From: Acanthosepion esculentum
Taxonomy: Eukaryota; Mollusca; Cephalopoda; Sepiida; Sepiidae
DNA length: 64,000 nt
Assembly: GCA_964036315.1 (NCBI GenBank)
Contig: OZ038498.1
Location: 9,630,861 to 9,694,860 of the forward strand
Reading direction: 5' to 3'
In this document: positions 28,801 through 39,379 of the stretch, one piece after another
Position numbering within the stretch: the stretch's first letter is position 1
How the letters are laid out: each line of letters opens with the position of its first letter
The notes under the pieces: generated by a model
The model's input: only the letters and a program-made list of their open reading frames with translations
Told to the model about the DNA's origin: nothing
Databases searched by the model: none
Program-made: the position numbers and the translations under genes

Positions 28801-30338
28801 TTTCATTATGTATTCAATATTTCCTTCCATTATGTATTTTATATCTTGTGTTTCCTTTCATTATGTATTCAATATTTCCTTCCATTATGTATTTTATATC
28901 TTGTGTTTCCTTTCATTATGTATTCAATATTTCCTTCCATTATGTATTTTATCTCTTGTGTTTCCTTTCATTATGTATTCAATGTTTCCCTCCATTATAT
29001 ATTTTATCTCTTGTGTTTCCTTCCATTATGTATTTTATGTCTTGTGTTTCCTTTCATTATGTATTCAATATTTCCTTCCATTATGTATTTTATATCTTGT
29101 GTTTCCTTTCATTATGTATTCAATATTTCCTTCCATTATGTATTTTATATCTTGTGTTTCCTTTCATTATGTATTCAATATTTCCTTCCATTATGTATTT
29201 TATCTCTTGTGTTTCCTTTCATTATGTATTCAATATTTCTTTCCATTATGTATTTTATCTCTTGTGTTTCCTTTCATTATGTATTCAATATTTCCTTCCA
29301 TTATGTATTTTATATCTTGTGTTTCCTTTCATTATGTATTCAATATTTCCTTCCATTATGTATTTTATCTCTTGTGTTTCCTTTCATTATGTATTCAATA
29401 TTTCCTTCCATTATGTATTTTATCTCTTGTGTTTCCTTTCATTATGTATTCAATAATTCCTTCCATTATGTATTTTATATCTTGTGTTTCCTTTCATTAT
29501 GTATTCAATATTTCCTTCCATTATGTATTTTATATCTTGTGTTTCCTTTCATTGTCTATTCAATATTTCCTTCCATTATGTATTTTATCTCTTGTGTTTC
29601 CTTTCATTATGTATTCAATATTTCCTTCCATTATGTATTTTATCTCTTGTGTTTCCTTTCATTATGTATTCAATATTTCCTTCCATTATGTATTTTATAT
29701 CTTGTGTTTCCTTTCATTATGTATTCAATATTTCCTTCCATTATGTATTTTATATCTTGTGTTTCCTTTCATTATGTATTCAATATTTCCTTCCATTATG
29801 TATTTTATATCTTGTGTTTCCTTTCATTATGTATTCAATATTTCCTTCCATTATGTATTTTATCTCTTGTGTTTCCTTTCATTATGTATTCAATGTTTCC
29901 CTCCATTATGTATTTTATCTCTTGTGTTTCCTTCCATTATGTATTTTATGTCTTGTGTTTCCTTTCATTATGTATTCAATATTTCCTTCCATTATGTATT
30001 TTATATCTTGTGTTTCCTTTCATTATGTATTCAATATTTCCTTCCATTATGTATTTTATATCTTGTGTTTCCTTTCATTATGTATTCAATATTTCCTTCC
30101 ATTATGTATTTTATCTCTTGTGTTTCCTTTCATTATGTATTCAATATTTCCTTCCATTATGTATTTTATCTCTTGTGTTTCCTTTCATTATGTATTCAAT
30201 ATTTCCCTCCATTATGTATTTTATCTCTTGTGTTTCCTTCCATTATGTATTCAATATTTCCTTCCATTATGTATTTTATCTCTTGTGTTTCCTTTCATTA
30301 TGTATTCAATATTCAAACGTTTAAAAGATACACAGAAT

Positions 30339-30362
30339 ATGATGATGATGATGATGATGATG
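30339..30362 (+). repeat. (ATG)n microsatellite at satellite edge
   Basis: Eight ATG triplets lie 25 bp past the right edge of the 55-bp array. They add an Asp- or Met-rich tail to the artefactual reading frames that run out of the satellite. No function is implied. Confidence 0.95.
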
Positions 30363-30464
30363 AGTAGCTCTTTGTTGAACACCACCAAAGTTCTTAAGAC
30401 GTCGCTGGATACTAGAGTTCATTGTCAGTGACTGGAGGACAGTTCGTTAACCAGTTCACGACGA

Positions 30465-30906
30465 GCGTCCTGGTTAAGACGATAAACTACTTATGCGTCC
30501 TGTGTAAGACGATAAACTACGTCCAACAGCAAGGCCTCTGATCAGGAGGTTTTGAGGAGCGTGGAACCAGCTCTTAATTGCTGGTGTTCCCAGGTCCACC
30601 CTGCCCCGGTGTTGTAGCACCAGTTAGAGTCCCAGCTATGGGCAAATAGTTAACTCCCAAGCTTGGGTCAAAACACTATGACAATGTAAAAATAGGTTTT
30701 AATACCAGCAATAAATTTTTTGAGCAATACTTTATTACCAGCAATACATTTTTGATGAAAAAAAATATTACCAGTAATATATTTTGTAAATAATTATTAC
30801 CAGCAATATATTATTACCAGAAATACATTTTTGATGAAAAAAATATTACCAGCAATACATTGTTTTAAAAATATTACAATATCGTAAAACAAAACAAACG
30901 AAACCA
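30465..30906 (+). mobile_element. Dual-minisatellite retroposon, compact copy (E1)
   Basis: A 442-bp insertion bounded by a perfect 16-bp direct repeat, AACCAGTTCACGACGA, at 30449-30464 and 30907-30922, the mark of a target-site duplication. Reading left to right it has two units of the 30-bp minisatellite B (30465-30524, containing AAGACGATAAACTAC), a unique core (30525-30690) with CTCTTAATTGCTGG and CAAATAGTTAACTCCC, several degenerate units of minisatellite A (30690-30870, TTACCAGCAATACATTTTTG), and an A-rich tail (AAAACAAAACAAACG). The tail and the long direct repeat suggest target-primed reverse transcription, so I take this as the sense strand. No coding capacity; presumably mobilised by a LINE. 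I do not know a named family. Confidence 0.85.
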
Positions 30907-30922
30907 AACCAGTTCACGACGA

Positions 30923-32092
30923 CCATTTTCTTTACTGTGATACATTGATGGGTTTGGAACAAAGCATGTGTTATGCAGTGATAATCACTGTCTTTGTCTC
31001 GCATATAGCAAACTCATTTCTCCCAAAATGCTACTTTTGTTAAATTTTAGTTCCGCCCAAGACAAATATGATATAATATATTTATAAGGAGAAATGTTGT
31101 ATATTCCTGCTGAACTCAAATAAGGCGGCAAACACTTATATATAAAAATATATAAATATCTTTATTGTTTGAGTTGCAGCAATTGGGTAGAGTGAGGGAG
31201 AATCACATAGTTTAGGATTGTGCATACGTGAATTGACGGAGACAAAATCTTCAAACTCCAGCCAGCCTCTCTACCAGGCCAAGAGTTGGACCGTTTTTAT
31301 AACATTTGGGCACTCACGAAACTTCACGTGGCTACGCCTTCTTCCGGTGTGTCGCCTATGCAACTTCTTGTGGCCACGCCTCTTCACATGGCCACGCCTC
31401 TTCCGGCATGCGACCACGCAAGTACGCATTTCCCTTTACGTCTTTGTTTATTCAAGGCTCAGGATACCTGTGCGTCGTGTTTATTTTAACCATTTCCTGG
31501 TTTCCGATTTTTGCTTATTCTCTAATGCAGCGGAAGTGAGATCAAAGGTTTTCCTCAACCGATATCCAACAGAAACAGAATAAACTATATAAATATACAA
31601 TCCGGGTGCATATCTTTTTCAAAATCTATTTGTTAATACTCTCATACCTATGAATGGCGTGTGTCACGCTTGGTATCACAAATACTGAGATGGGATCAGA
31701 AAGAGGGAGGGACATAGAGAGATAAAAAGAGTGCGACACAGAGATTGGAGTGAGGGGTCATATTAGATAAAAGCAATTGTTTGTAGTGAGGGGTTAAATC
31801 CTGTTTCGTAATCCAAGTATCTGTTCAGCACAAATGAATTCATACTCAAAATGAAAATTATTAAATTAAAAAAATTGTTTGGTTTGTTTTGTTTTTGTTG
31901 TGGATTCCAGGAATGGAATGCAACGCCAGTAATTGAGATAGGAAAAATAAGTGTATTAAACGTAAACGTAAAAATACAGACTTGAATTGAAGATTATTAG
32001 TAGTCCAGGAATGCGGGTTAGTAGAAAGTATATGTACAAGTCTCTGTAAGTGAAGCCGTAATTTTCTCTGTCTCTCTGTCTCTGTCTCTGTT

Positions 32093-32094
<2 letters not shown>
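30923..32094. other. AT-rich intergenic DNA between two retroposon copies
   Basis: No supported gene. A 121-codon frame at 31218-31583 has no recognisable motif and overlaps short internal repeats around 31320-31410 (GGCCACGCCTCTTC-type). A purine-rich stretch lies at 31690-31760. An AT-rich TATATATAAAAATATATA segment at 31138-31155 could look like a TATA box but has no gene downstream. Confidence 0.5.

Positions 32095-32183
<89 letters not shown>
32095..32183. repeat. (TC)n microsatellite
   Basis: Uninterrupted TC dinucleotides over about 89 bp, preceded by an imperfect TCTCTGTCTC stretch from about 32063. The Ser-Leu (+) and Arg-Glu (-) reading frames across it are artefacts of the dinucleotide. 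Confidence 0.97.
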
Positions 32184-32188
<5 letters not shown>

Positions 32189-32279
32189 CTGACTCCGTAT
32201 CTCAACTTCCAGGTATTCTCTCTGTCAGTATAAGTATACTTTGGACGAGTCCATCTTGTGTAACAAGGGTCTGCCCCAC

Positions 32280-35200
32280 AACAGTATTATAGCATATCAA
32301 CCGCAATAGGTTATTTAATGCCGACAAGATTTTTATTGCTGGTGATATTTTTTTCAAAAATGTATTGTTGGTAATAATTTTTCCAAAAAAAGCATAGCTG
32401 GTATTAAAACCCATTTTTTTGACTTTCATTGTGTTTGACCACTTTTGTGGGGTTAACTATTTGCCCCTAGCTGGGACCCCGACCGATGCCATCACCCCAG
32501 ATCAGGGTGGACGTGAGATCACCAGCAATTAAGAGGTGGTCCATGCTCCTCAAAACCTCCTGATCAAAGACCTTGCTGTTGGATGTAGTTTATCGTCTTA
32601 CCCAGGACGCGGATGTAGTTTATCGTCATACCCAGGACGCGGATGTAGTTTATCGTCTTACCCAGGACGCGGATGTAGTTTATCGTCATACCCAGGACGC
32701 GGATGTAGTTTATCGTCTTACCCAGGACGCGGATGTAGTTTATCGTCATACCCAGGACGCGGATGTAGTTTATCGTCTTACCCAGGACGCGGATGTAGTT
32801 TATCGTCATACCCAGGACGCGGATGTAGTTTATCGTCATACCCAGGACGCGGATGTAGTTTATCGTCATACCCAGGACGCGGATGTAGTTTATCGTCTTA
32901 CCCAGGACGCGGATGTAGTTTATCGTCTTACCCAGGACGCGGATGTAGTTTATCGTCTTACCCTGGACGCGGATGTAGTTTAACGTCATACCCAGGACGC
33001 GGATGTAGTTTATCGTCTTACTCAGGACGCGGATGTAGTTTATCGTCATACCCAGGACGCGGATGTAGTTTATCGTCATACCCAGGACGCGGATGTAGTT
33101 TATCGTCATACCCAGGACGCGGATGTAGTTTATCGTCTTACCCAGGACGCGGATGTAGTTTATCGTCTTACCCTGGACGCGGATGTAGTTTATCGTCATA
33201 CCCAGGACGCGGATGTAGTTTATCGTCTTACCCAGGACGCGGATGTAGTTTATCGTCTTACCCTGGACGCGGATGTAGTTTATCGTCATACCCAGGACGC
33301 GGATGTAGTTTATCGTCTTACCCTGGACGCGGATGTAGTTTATCGTCATACCCAGGACGCGGATGTAGTTTATCGTCATACCCTGGACGCGGATGTAGTT
33401 TATCGTCTTACCCAGGACGCGGATGTAGTTTATCGTCTTACCCAGGACGCGGATGTAGTTTATCGTCTTACCCAGGACGCGGATGTAGTTTATCGTCTTA
33501 CCCAGGACGCGGATGTGGTTTATCGTCATACCCAGGACGCGGATGTAGTTTATCGTCATACCCAGGACGCGGATGTAGTTTATCGTCTTACCCTGGACGC
33601 GGATGTAGTTTATCGTCATACCCAGGACGCGGATGTAGTTTATCGTCTTACCCTGGACGCGGATGTAGTTTATCGTCATACCCAGGACGCGGATGTAGTT
33701 TATCGTCATACCCAGGACGCGGATGTAGTTTATCGTCTTACCCTGGACGCGGATGTAGTTTATCGTCTTACCCAGGACGCGGATGTAGTTTATCGTCTTA
33801 CCCAGGACGCGGATGTAGTTTATCGTCATACCCAGGACGCGGATGTAGTTTATCGTCTTACCCAGGACGCGGATGTAGTTTATCGTCTTACCCAGGACGC
33901 GGATGTAGTTTATCGTCTTACCCAGGACGCGGATGTAGTTTATCGTCTTACCCAGGACGCGGATGTAGTTTATCGTCATACCCAGGACGCGGATGTAGTT
34001 TATCGTCTTACCCAGGACGCGGATGTAGTTTATCGTCATACCCAGGACGCGGATGTAGTTTATCGTCTTACCCAGGACGCGGATGTAGTTTATCGTCATA
34101 CCCAGGACGCGGGTGTAGTTTATCGTCATACCCAGGACGCGGATGTAGTTTATCGTCTTACCCAGGACGCGGATGTAGTTTATCGTCTTACCCAGGACGC
34201 GGATGTAGTTTATCGTCATACCCAGGACGCGGATGTAGTTTATCGTCTTACCCAGGACGCGGATGTAGTTTATCGTCATACCCAGGACGCGGATGTAGTT
34301 TATCGTCTTACCCAGGACGCGGATGTAGTTTATCGTCATACCCAGGACGCGGATGTAGTTTATCGTCATACCCAGGACGCGGATGTAGTTTATCGTCATA
34401 CCCAGGACGCGGATGTAGTTTATCGTCTTACCCAGGACGCGGATGTAGTTTATCGTCTTACCCAGGACGCGGATGTAGTTTATCGTCATACCCAGGACGC
34501 GGATGTAGTTTATCGTCTTACCCAGGACGCGGATGTAGTTTATCGTCTTACCCAGGACGCGGATGTAGTTTATCGTCATACCCAGGACGCGGATGTAGTT
34601 TATCGTCTTACCCAGGACGCGGATGTAGTTTATCGTCTTACCCAGGACGCGGATGTAGTTTATCGTCTTACCCAGGACGCGGATGTAGTTTATCGTCATA
34701 CCCAGGACGCGGATGTAGTTTATCGTCTTACCCAGGACGCGGATGTAGTTTATCGTCATACCCAGGACGCGGATGTAGTTTATCGTCTTACCCAGGACGC
34801 GGATGTAGTTTATCGTCATACCCAGGACGCGGATGTAGTTTATCGTCATACCCAGGACGCGGATGTAGTTTATCGTCTTACCGAGGACGCGGATGTAGTT
34901 TATCGTCATACCCAGGACGCGGATGTAGTTTATCGTCTTACCCAGGACGCGGATGTAGTTTATCGTCATACCCAGGACGCGGATGTAGTTTATCGTCTTA
35001 CCCAGGACGCGGATGTAGTTTATCGTCTTACTCAGGACGCGGATGTAGTTTATCGTCATACCCAGGACGCGGATGTAGTTTATCGTCTTACCCAGGACGC
35101 GGATGTAGTTTATCGTCTTACCCAGGATCGGATGTAGTTTATCGTCTTACCCAGGACGCGGATGTAGTTTATCGTCATACCCAGGACGCGGATGTAGTTT

Positions 35201-35428
35201 ATCGTCTTACCCAGGACGCGGATGTAGTTTATCGTCTTACCCAGGACGCGGATGTAGTTTATCGTCATACCCAGGACGCGGATGTAGTTTATCGTCTTAC
35301 CCAGGACGTGGATGTAGTTTATCGTCATACCCAGGACGCGGATGTAGTTTATCGTCTTACCCAGGACGCGGATGTAGTTTATCGTCTTACCCAGGACGCG
35401 GATGTAGTTTATCGTCTTACCCAGGACG
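32280..35428 (-). mobile_element. Dual-minisatellite retroposon with giant minisatellite B (E2)
   Basis: Inverted relative to the compact copy at 30465. On the minus strand it runs from the expanded minisatellite B (35428 down to 32581) through the core (about 32580-32420; on the + strand GGGGTTAACTATTTGCCCCTAG and CAGCAATTAAGAGGTGG), about three units of minisatellite A (32412-32326), and the conserved 3' segment (GGTTATTTAATGCCGACAAG on +). The A-rich tail has decayed (32280-32292), and no target-site duplication is visible. Nearly all of its length is the expanded array, so it is the same element grown about sevenfold. Confidence 0.8.
32581..35428. repeat. 30-bp minisatellite B, about 95 units
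   Basis: A near-perfect array of a 30-bp unit that begins GGATGTAGTTTATCGTC and ends CCAGGACGC. 84 units are in exact register from 32581; one 29-bp unit at 35101-35129 shifts the phase; ten more follow. The main polymorphism is T or A at unit position 18 (CTTACC or CATACC), with strict alternation over the first eight units and irregular order later; a second is CCCAGG or CCCTGG. As 30 is divisible by three and the unit lacks stops in several frames, frames of 965, 540 (+) and 831 (-) codons result, each a 10-residue repeat. I reject them as genes. Confidence 0.95.
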
Positions 35429-35429
35429 G

Positions 35430-37740
35430 TTAAAAAGAAATGTTTGTACATTTTATCATATTGTCTCAGTAACGGAATATGCAGAACTGATGGTAAATTA
35501 ATGAGCTTTGCTTTAAAATTGCAAAATGGAAGAAAACCTTATATCTTTATCTAATTGGGGCAACGGCGTCTTGGAAGGATTAAGGTAAATCAGCTGAGGT
35601 CACTGCGACCACAGTTTGTCTAATCCGGTAAAATCTTTGAGCAGGTGCTTGGTGTGATGTCACGTTGAGATGATATTTCTATGTACCCTTGTTCTTCTCT
35701 ATAGTATGTCAGTATCCCCATCACTAACCCTAATCCTGAAGTCAGCGTGAATAGAGGAAATTCCAGCTCTCAGTGTTGTTGTGGATCAACAATAATTAGA
35801 TTTAGTGAAAATAAATTTTACGTTTCCTCCTTTTATTGATAGTAATAAGCGTGGTTCAAAAATTTGCTACAACGGATTCATGTATACCAAACATGTCATT
35901 CACAAAGCCAAGTTGTAACTTTTTTCCGAACCAGCATTGTAACTTTTTTCTGTGACTTTTTCCTGTGACTTTATTACCGGAATCGTTGAAATATACCTAA
36001 TCTTCCCACTCGTTCTAGATCTCTTTAATTTACCATATACATTTTTTATTTATTTTATATGAACTTTTATTTATATTCTGTTAAAAATCAGTATTAAAGT
36101 TTTTATACAGATTTTTTCAATTGATTATTAAAAAAGAAGACAATAAACAAAATATTTCAGACACATAGCAAATAATAATACATTTTGAGTAGAAATGCTG
36201 TAAAAACAAGACGAGGCAAATAAGCGAATATATACAATAAAACATATGCTGTTGTCAGCATTAGAAAAGGTAGGAAAATGCGCCAATATTTTAGGGTTTC
36301 AAATTTTAAATCTGTGGTTCTTTTATTACTTTTAAAAAATAAACACTAGCAAAATTAGTAAATGAATTACGGATAAAGGATGATTTTCAAATTTTTATTA
36401 ATAAAACGGAACAATTTCCTTTGATTATCAGGATCTAAGGGTGCTTAATCGATAAAACTGGTCAATAATTATTGGTGCCAAGAAACAGTATTAACAACAT
36501 TTACCGGTCTGAACGTCCTTAAATTTCATAGAAACTAATTTGATGATGCTGATTCCGAAAATGACCTTAGTTTTTCATGGTTAGCTACCATTTTTGCTGT
36601 ACTGAAATTGATCATTTTTGGAAAAACATCAATTTACGATCTTGGCTGATCGCAAGATTTAGTTAAATGTCTTAGAAACCCACCAGTTTTCTGTTAGGCT
36701 GAACAATTTATGTCAGAGACCAGAAATAAACTATTTTTATTAGAAAAAAAAGTGTTTTTGAATCAAATATTTTACAATAGATGTACTGAAGTTTTTCAAT
36801 TTATAGCCAAAATTCAAATTAACTGATAAATTTTGTTAGTAATACACTTTAGTAAACCTGATAATTAAGGGAACATAAAAAATGAGACCCTAAAAGAGAC
36901 CCTGTTTGATATTCATAAATTTATCCCAAAACTTTTATCCTTTCACTGCAGAAGAAAACCAAGCATTTTGTGAGAGTATTTTGTTTTCACAGTTGGAAAG
37001 AAACTCCAACTGAAGACATCCCAATTGAATGCACCTATTCCACTGTACATGATACTGCTGGAATATCAAAAGGGACTTAAATAACATTGGACATGACAGA
37101 CGATCAAGAAAGAGAAAATGTTTACCGTAGTTCTTATGTCCACGAAGGTTTTATTTCTGCTGTTAGTTTATTAAATGATTTGATGAAAATACTTGTTGGT
37201 TTTGGTATATTCAGTCGTGTTATTTTTAAAAACTTAGGGTCTGATTTTTATTGCAAAAATAGTATTCCTCAATAGCCAGATCAATATTTGTTGGTATAAA
37301 TACGAATTGAGAGGTTTCTACGATCTTATTTTGAGAAATATTGCCATCGGTCAATATCATATATACAGAAAACATGAAAAAATGCTTTTTTTCCATAAAT
37401 GAGACATTTTTGTCCATAAAAAAACAATAACTCGACGCGATTTGTTTTTTTTTATCACTGGTTGATCGGAGGTTTTGTTTTGTTTTCTTAAAGTTTAAAA
37501 ATAAAAAAAACAAGAATTTGGTTTGTTTTTGTTCCATCATGCAAACAGAGTACCAATTTTAACTTAGCTAACTTCTCGACCATAATCGGGTTTTACACAT
37601 CATTCCGTCACAATTTAACGTAATTCAATTTTACTTTACTAATAAAAAAATTCTTTCTGTCCCTATATACGCGTACCCTTTCTTCGTATCTGATGTACGT
37701 CGTTTGTTTCTATACTAGAAATATTATGCATAACGAAGTA
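35430..37740. other. Intergenic AT-rich DNA, no gene seen
   Basis: About 2.3 kb without a supportable gene, RNA or repeat array. Short frames at 37087-37275 (+, 62 codons) and 37226-37540 (-, 104 codons, Phe/Lys-rich) have no recognisable motif. Small internal echoes such as TTGTAACTTTTTTC (35921 and 35938) are present. The region may contain decayed elements I cannot recognise. Confidence 0.5.
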
Positions 37741-37744
37741 TTAT

Positions 37745-38144
37745 GACACCAATTCTTCTTCTCTGTGCATTGTCCCTTCAGGACATAGGTGATCATGGCT
37801 CTCCACAACTTTCTATCCCTTGTAGCACTTTAACAGTTTTGTCTTTTTGTTATTTCTCCCAAACTTTTTTCTACCATCCATTTACTCAAGCCCATCAAAT
37901 ACGCGTTGCTTTCCTCTGTCCCTCTCCATCTGTCCTGTGAGTATCAGATTTTCCAGGCCCTCTTTCTTCATTACGTGCCCCAGAACTTTCAACTGCCTCT
38001 TCCTGATATTAAGTATAAGTTTCCTTTTTGTTTCCATTTTCTCTAAAACCTCGTGGTTGGTGTTAGGTCCATGACATCCTCAGCATCCTTCTGTAGAACC
38101 ACATTTCTATTGCTTCAAGTCTCTTCTTCATCTTTGAGGAATTG
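37745..38144 (-). pseudogene. RTE-like LINE ORF2, C-terminal fragment (copy 1)
   Basis: On the minus strand this reads as the C-terminal tail of a LINE endonuclease/reverse transcriptase. From 38140 downward: KKRLEAIEMWFYRRML, then RKLILNIRKRQLKVLGHVMK, then a terminal WRAMITYVLKGQ. The arrangement (WFYRRML, LGHVM, WRAMI near the stop) is that of RTE/BovB-type ORF2 tails after the catalytic domain. The proper stop is lost, frames shift between the blocks, and the catalytic palm is absent. Similarity starts abruptly at about 38144, so the copy is 5'-truncated. Clade assignment is from memory of the family and moderate. Confidence 0.7.
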
Positions 38145-38547
38145 GCTTTATAGCTGCGTTAAGGGGGGAGGTTCAGTCAAGCTTACTTCGTTCTGCGTTG
38201 GCAGCTTCTTCCATAGACCTGGACACAGGACACGAGTTATCTCTGTATTCCACTAGCAGTGAACTATTGTAACTTCTACCATTATTTCTCGCTAAATATT
38301 TATAAACCTATTAAGAATACCATTCTTTTGCTTATGATCTCATGTCATCTTAGCATATATATTATTATTATTGTTATTATTATTATTATTATTATTATGA
38401 AACAAAATTAGAATTTTTTGTAAGCAACTTAATCATATTTCGTGTTTCTGTCATGCGGTAAAATGATCTGACACATTTGTAGGTTTTAAAGTAAAGACCA
38501 AAAGATATGTTTTCATTTTCGAAATGTTTATATAATTCCATTTTGTT

Positions 38548-38775
38548 TCATTTCTTTTTAAAAATTAAATCAGTCAAGTGGGTACCCTTACTTTCCACAC
38601 ACCGTCGAAGGGATTCACAAAAGTTGTCCATAACTCGACGGGTCATTTCATGTGGAATAGCAGTTATTTCTTGACAAATGGCATCTTTTAATTGTTCACT
38701 AGATCGAGAGTGATGAGGGTATACCTTTGATTTCGGTTATCCCCACAGAATATAGTATCGCATGGGTTTCAATCG
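38548..38775 (-). pseudogene. Mariner-type transposase C-terminus, fragment A
   Basis: Minus-strand translation ends at a TGA (38548-38550) and reads ...SKVYPHHSRSSEQLKDAI..., ...ITAIPHEMTRRVMDNF..., ...RRCVESKGTHL. This matches the usual C-terminus of mariner-like transposases: K-V-Y, then E-Q-L-K, I-P, and a final R-C-x-x-x-x-G-x-H. One in-frame stop replaces the Tyr of the LWGY motif. The N-terminal helix-turn-helix and first two catalytic Asp residues are missing. Confidence 0.7.
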
Positions 38776-38814
38776 GGCGGAACAACGCTGTTTGTGTTGC
38801 AATTACCAATCACA

Positions 38815-38960
38815 TCAGTCAAGTGGAATGGCAGCTATTTCTTGATAAATGGCATCTTTTAATTGTTCAATGGATCGAGGGTGATAAGAGTATACCTTTG
38901 ATTTCAGGTATCCCCACAGAAAAAAATCGCATAGGTTCTAATCGGGCGGTACATCGTGTT
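38815..38960 (-). pseudogene. Mariner-type transposase C-terminus, fragment B
   Basis: A second, overlapping fragment on the minus strand reads NLCDFFLWGYLKSKVY then HPRSIEQLKDAIYQEIAAIP and stops at a TGA (38815-38817). The Asp in CDFFLWG is the position of the third catalytic Asp in mariner-type DDD transposases. It covers the same protein region as fragment A 200 bp away, so the two come from different or duplicated insertions. Truncated on both sides. Confidence 0.7.
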
Positions 38961-39379
38961 AATTCTTTTATATACAGGTTGCTTCAAAATGATCAGACAC
39001 ATTTGTAGGTTTAATAAAAGCAAAATAGAATAACGAACGAAAAATGTGTTTTCATTTTCTAAATGTACATATAATGCCATTTTGTTTCATTTCATTTTCC
39101 GTTGTCAACAGGAATTAGATAGGCGAACTTTGCGCTTTCAATGTGGAAGTGTAATATACAGATTGCGGGAAAATGCTCTGACACATTTGCAGGTCTAATA
39201 AAAGCGAAATGAAGAAAAGAACGAAAAATGTGTTTTTATTTTCGAAATGTAAATTTCCTACACAGAATCATCATATAGCCTGACGTGCTATACCAGATAC
39301 ATAGCAGATATGGATGTTCAAGGAAAATCATGGGAAATTTGTAGTTTAAATGCAGTAAAATCGACCTTGCTAGCCAGAT

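Larger units (their letters stand above)
1..30313. repeat. 55-bp satellite array (30 kb, left end cut by window)
   Basis: A head-to-tail array fills the first 30.3 kb. The basic unit is 55 bp and is itself two related halves: a 31-bp half starting TTTCCTTCCATTATGTATTT and a 24-bp half starting TTTCCTTTCATTATGTATTC. I estimate 520-530 units from length and period. The unit is about 56 percent T and 25 percent GC, with strong strand asymmetry. Main variants are TATCTCT against TATATCT, and an extra 31-bp half (TTTCCCTCCATTATATATTT). Since the + strand of the consensus contains no stop triplet at any offset, all three forward frames stay open (55 mod 3 = 1, so the translation repeats every 55 residues and cycles through frames). 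These translations are hydrophobic repeats with no codon signal, and I do not treat them as genes. The array ends at an abrupt junction near 30313. Function unknown; a centromeric or heterochromatic satellite is possible. Confidence 0.97.
38456..39260 (-). mobile_element. Mariner-type transposon remnants with three direct copies of one terminus
   Basis: Three similar termini, each with AATGATCNGACACATTTGTAGG-like sequence followed by AAATGTGTTTTCATTTTC-like sequence, lie in the same orientation at about 38456, 38975 and 39159. Two transposase C-terminal fragments lie between the first two (described separately). Same-direction termini mean partial, nested or tandemly duplicated copies rather than one intact element with inverted ends. 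Not active. Confidence 0.65.

Noticed and set aside
1..30313. CRISPR array
   Set aside because: Units are contiguous with no unique spacers, and the context is eukaryotic.
9959..30367. A 6802-codon open frame, and others of 1900-2600 codons, in 1-30.4 kb
   Set aside because: Direct result of a 55-bp unit with no stop triplet on one strand; all three frames are open at once, and block variants are neutral with respect to codon position.
31861..32292. Ser-Leu and Arg-Glu repeat frames
   Set aside because: Products of the TC microsatellite.
32581..35428. Silk-like or structural repeat protein gene
   Set aside because: No promoter, signal peptide or non-repeat ends; flanks are retroposon core, and several frames are equally open.
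32536..35433. 965-codon (+), 540-codon (+) and 831-codon (-) frames of 10-residue repeats
   Set aside because: The 30-bp unit is divisible by three and stop-free in several frames on both strands; it is a minisatellite inside a retroposon. The frames overlap each other on opposite strands.
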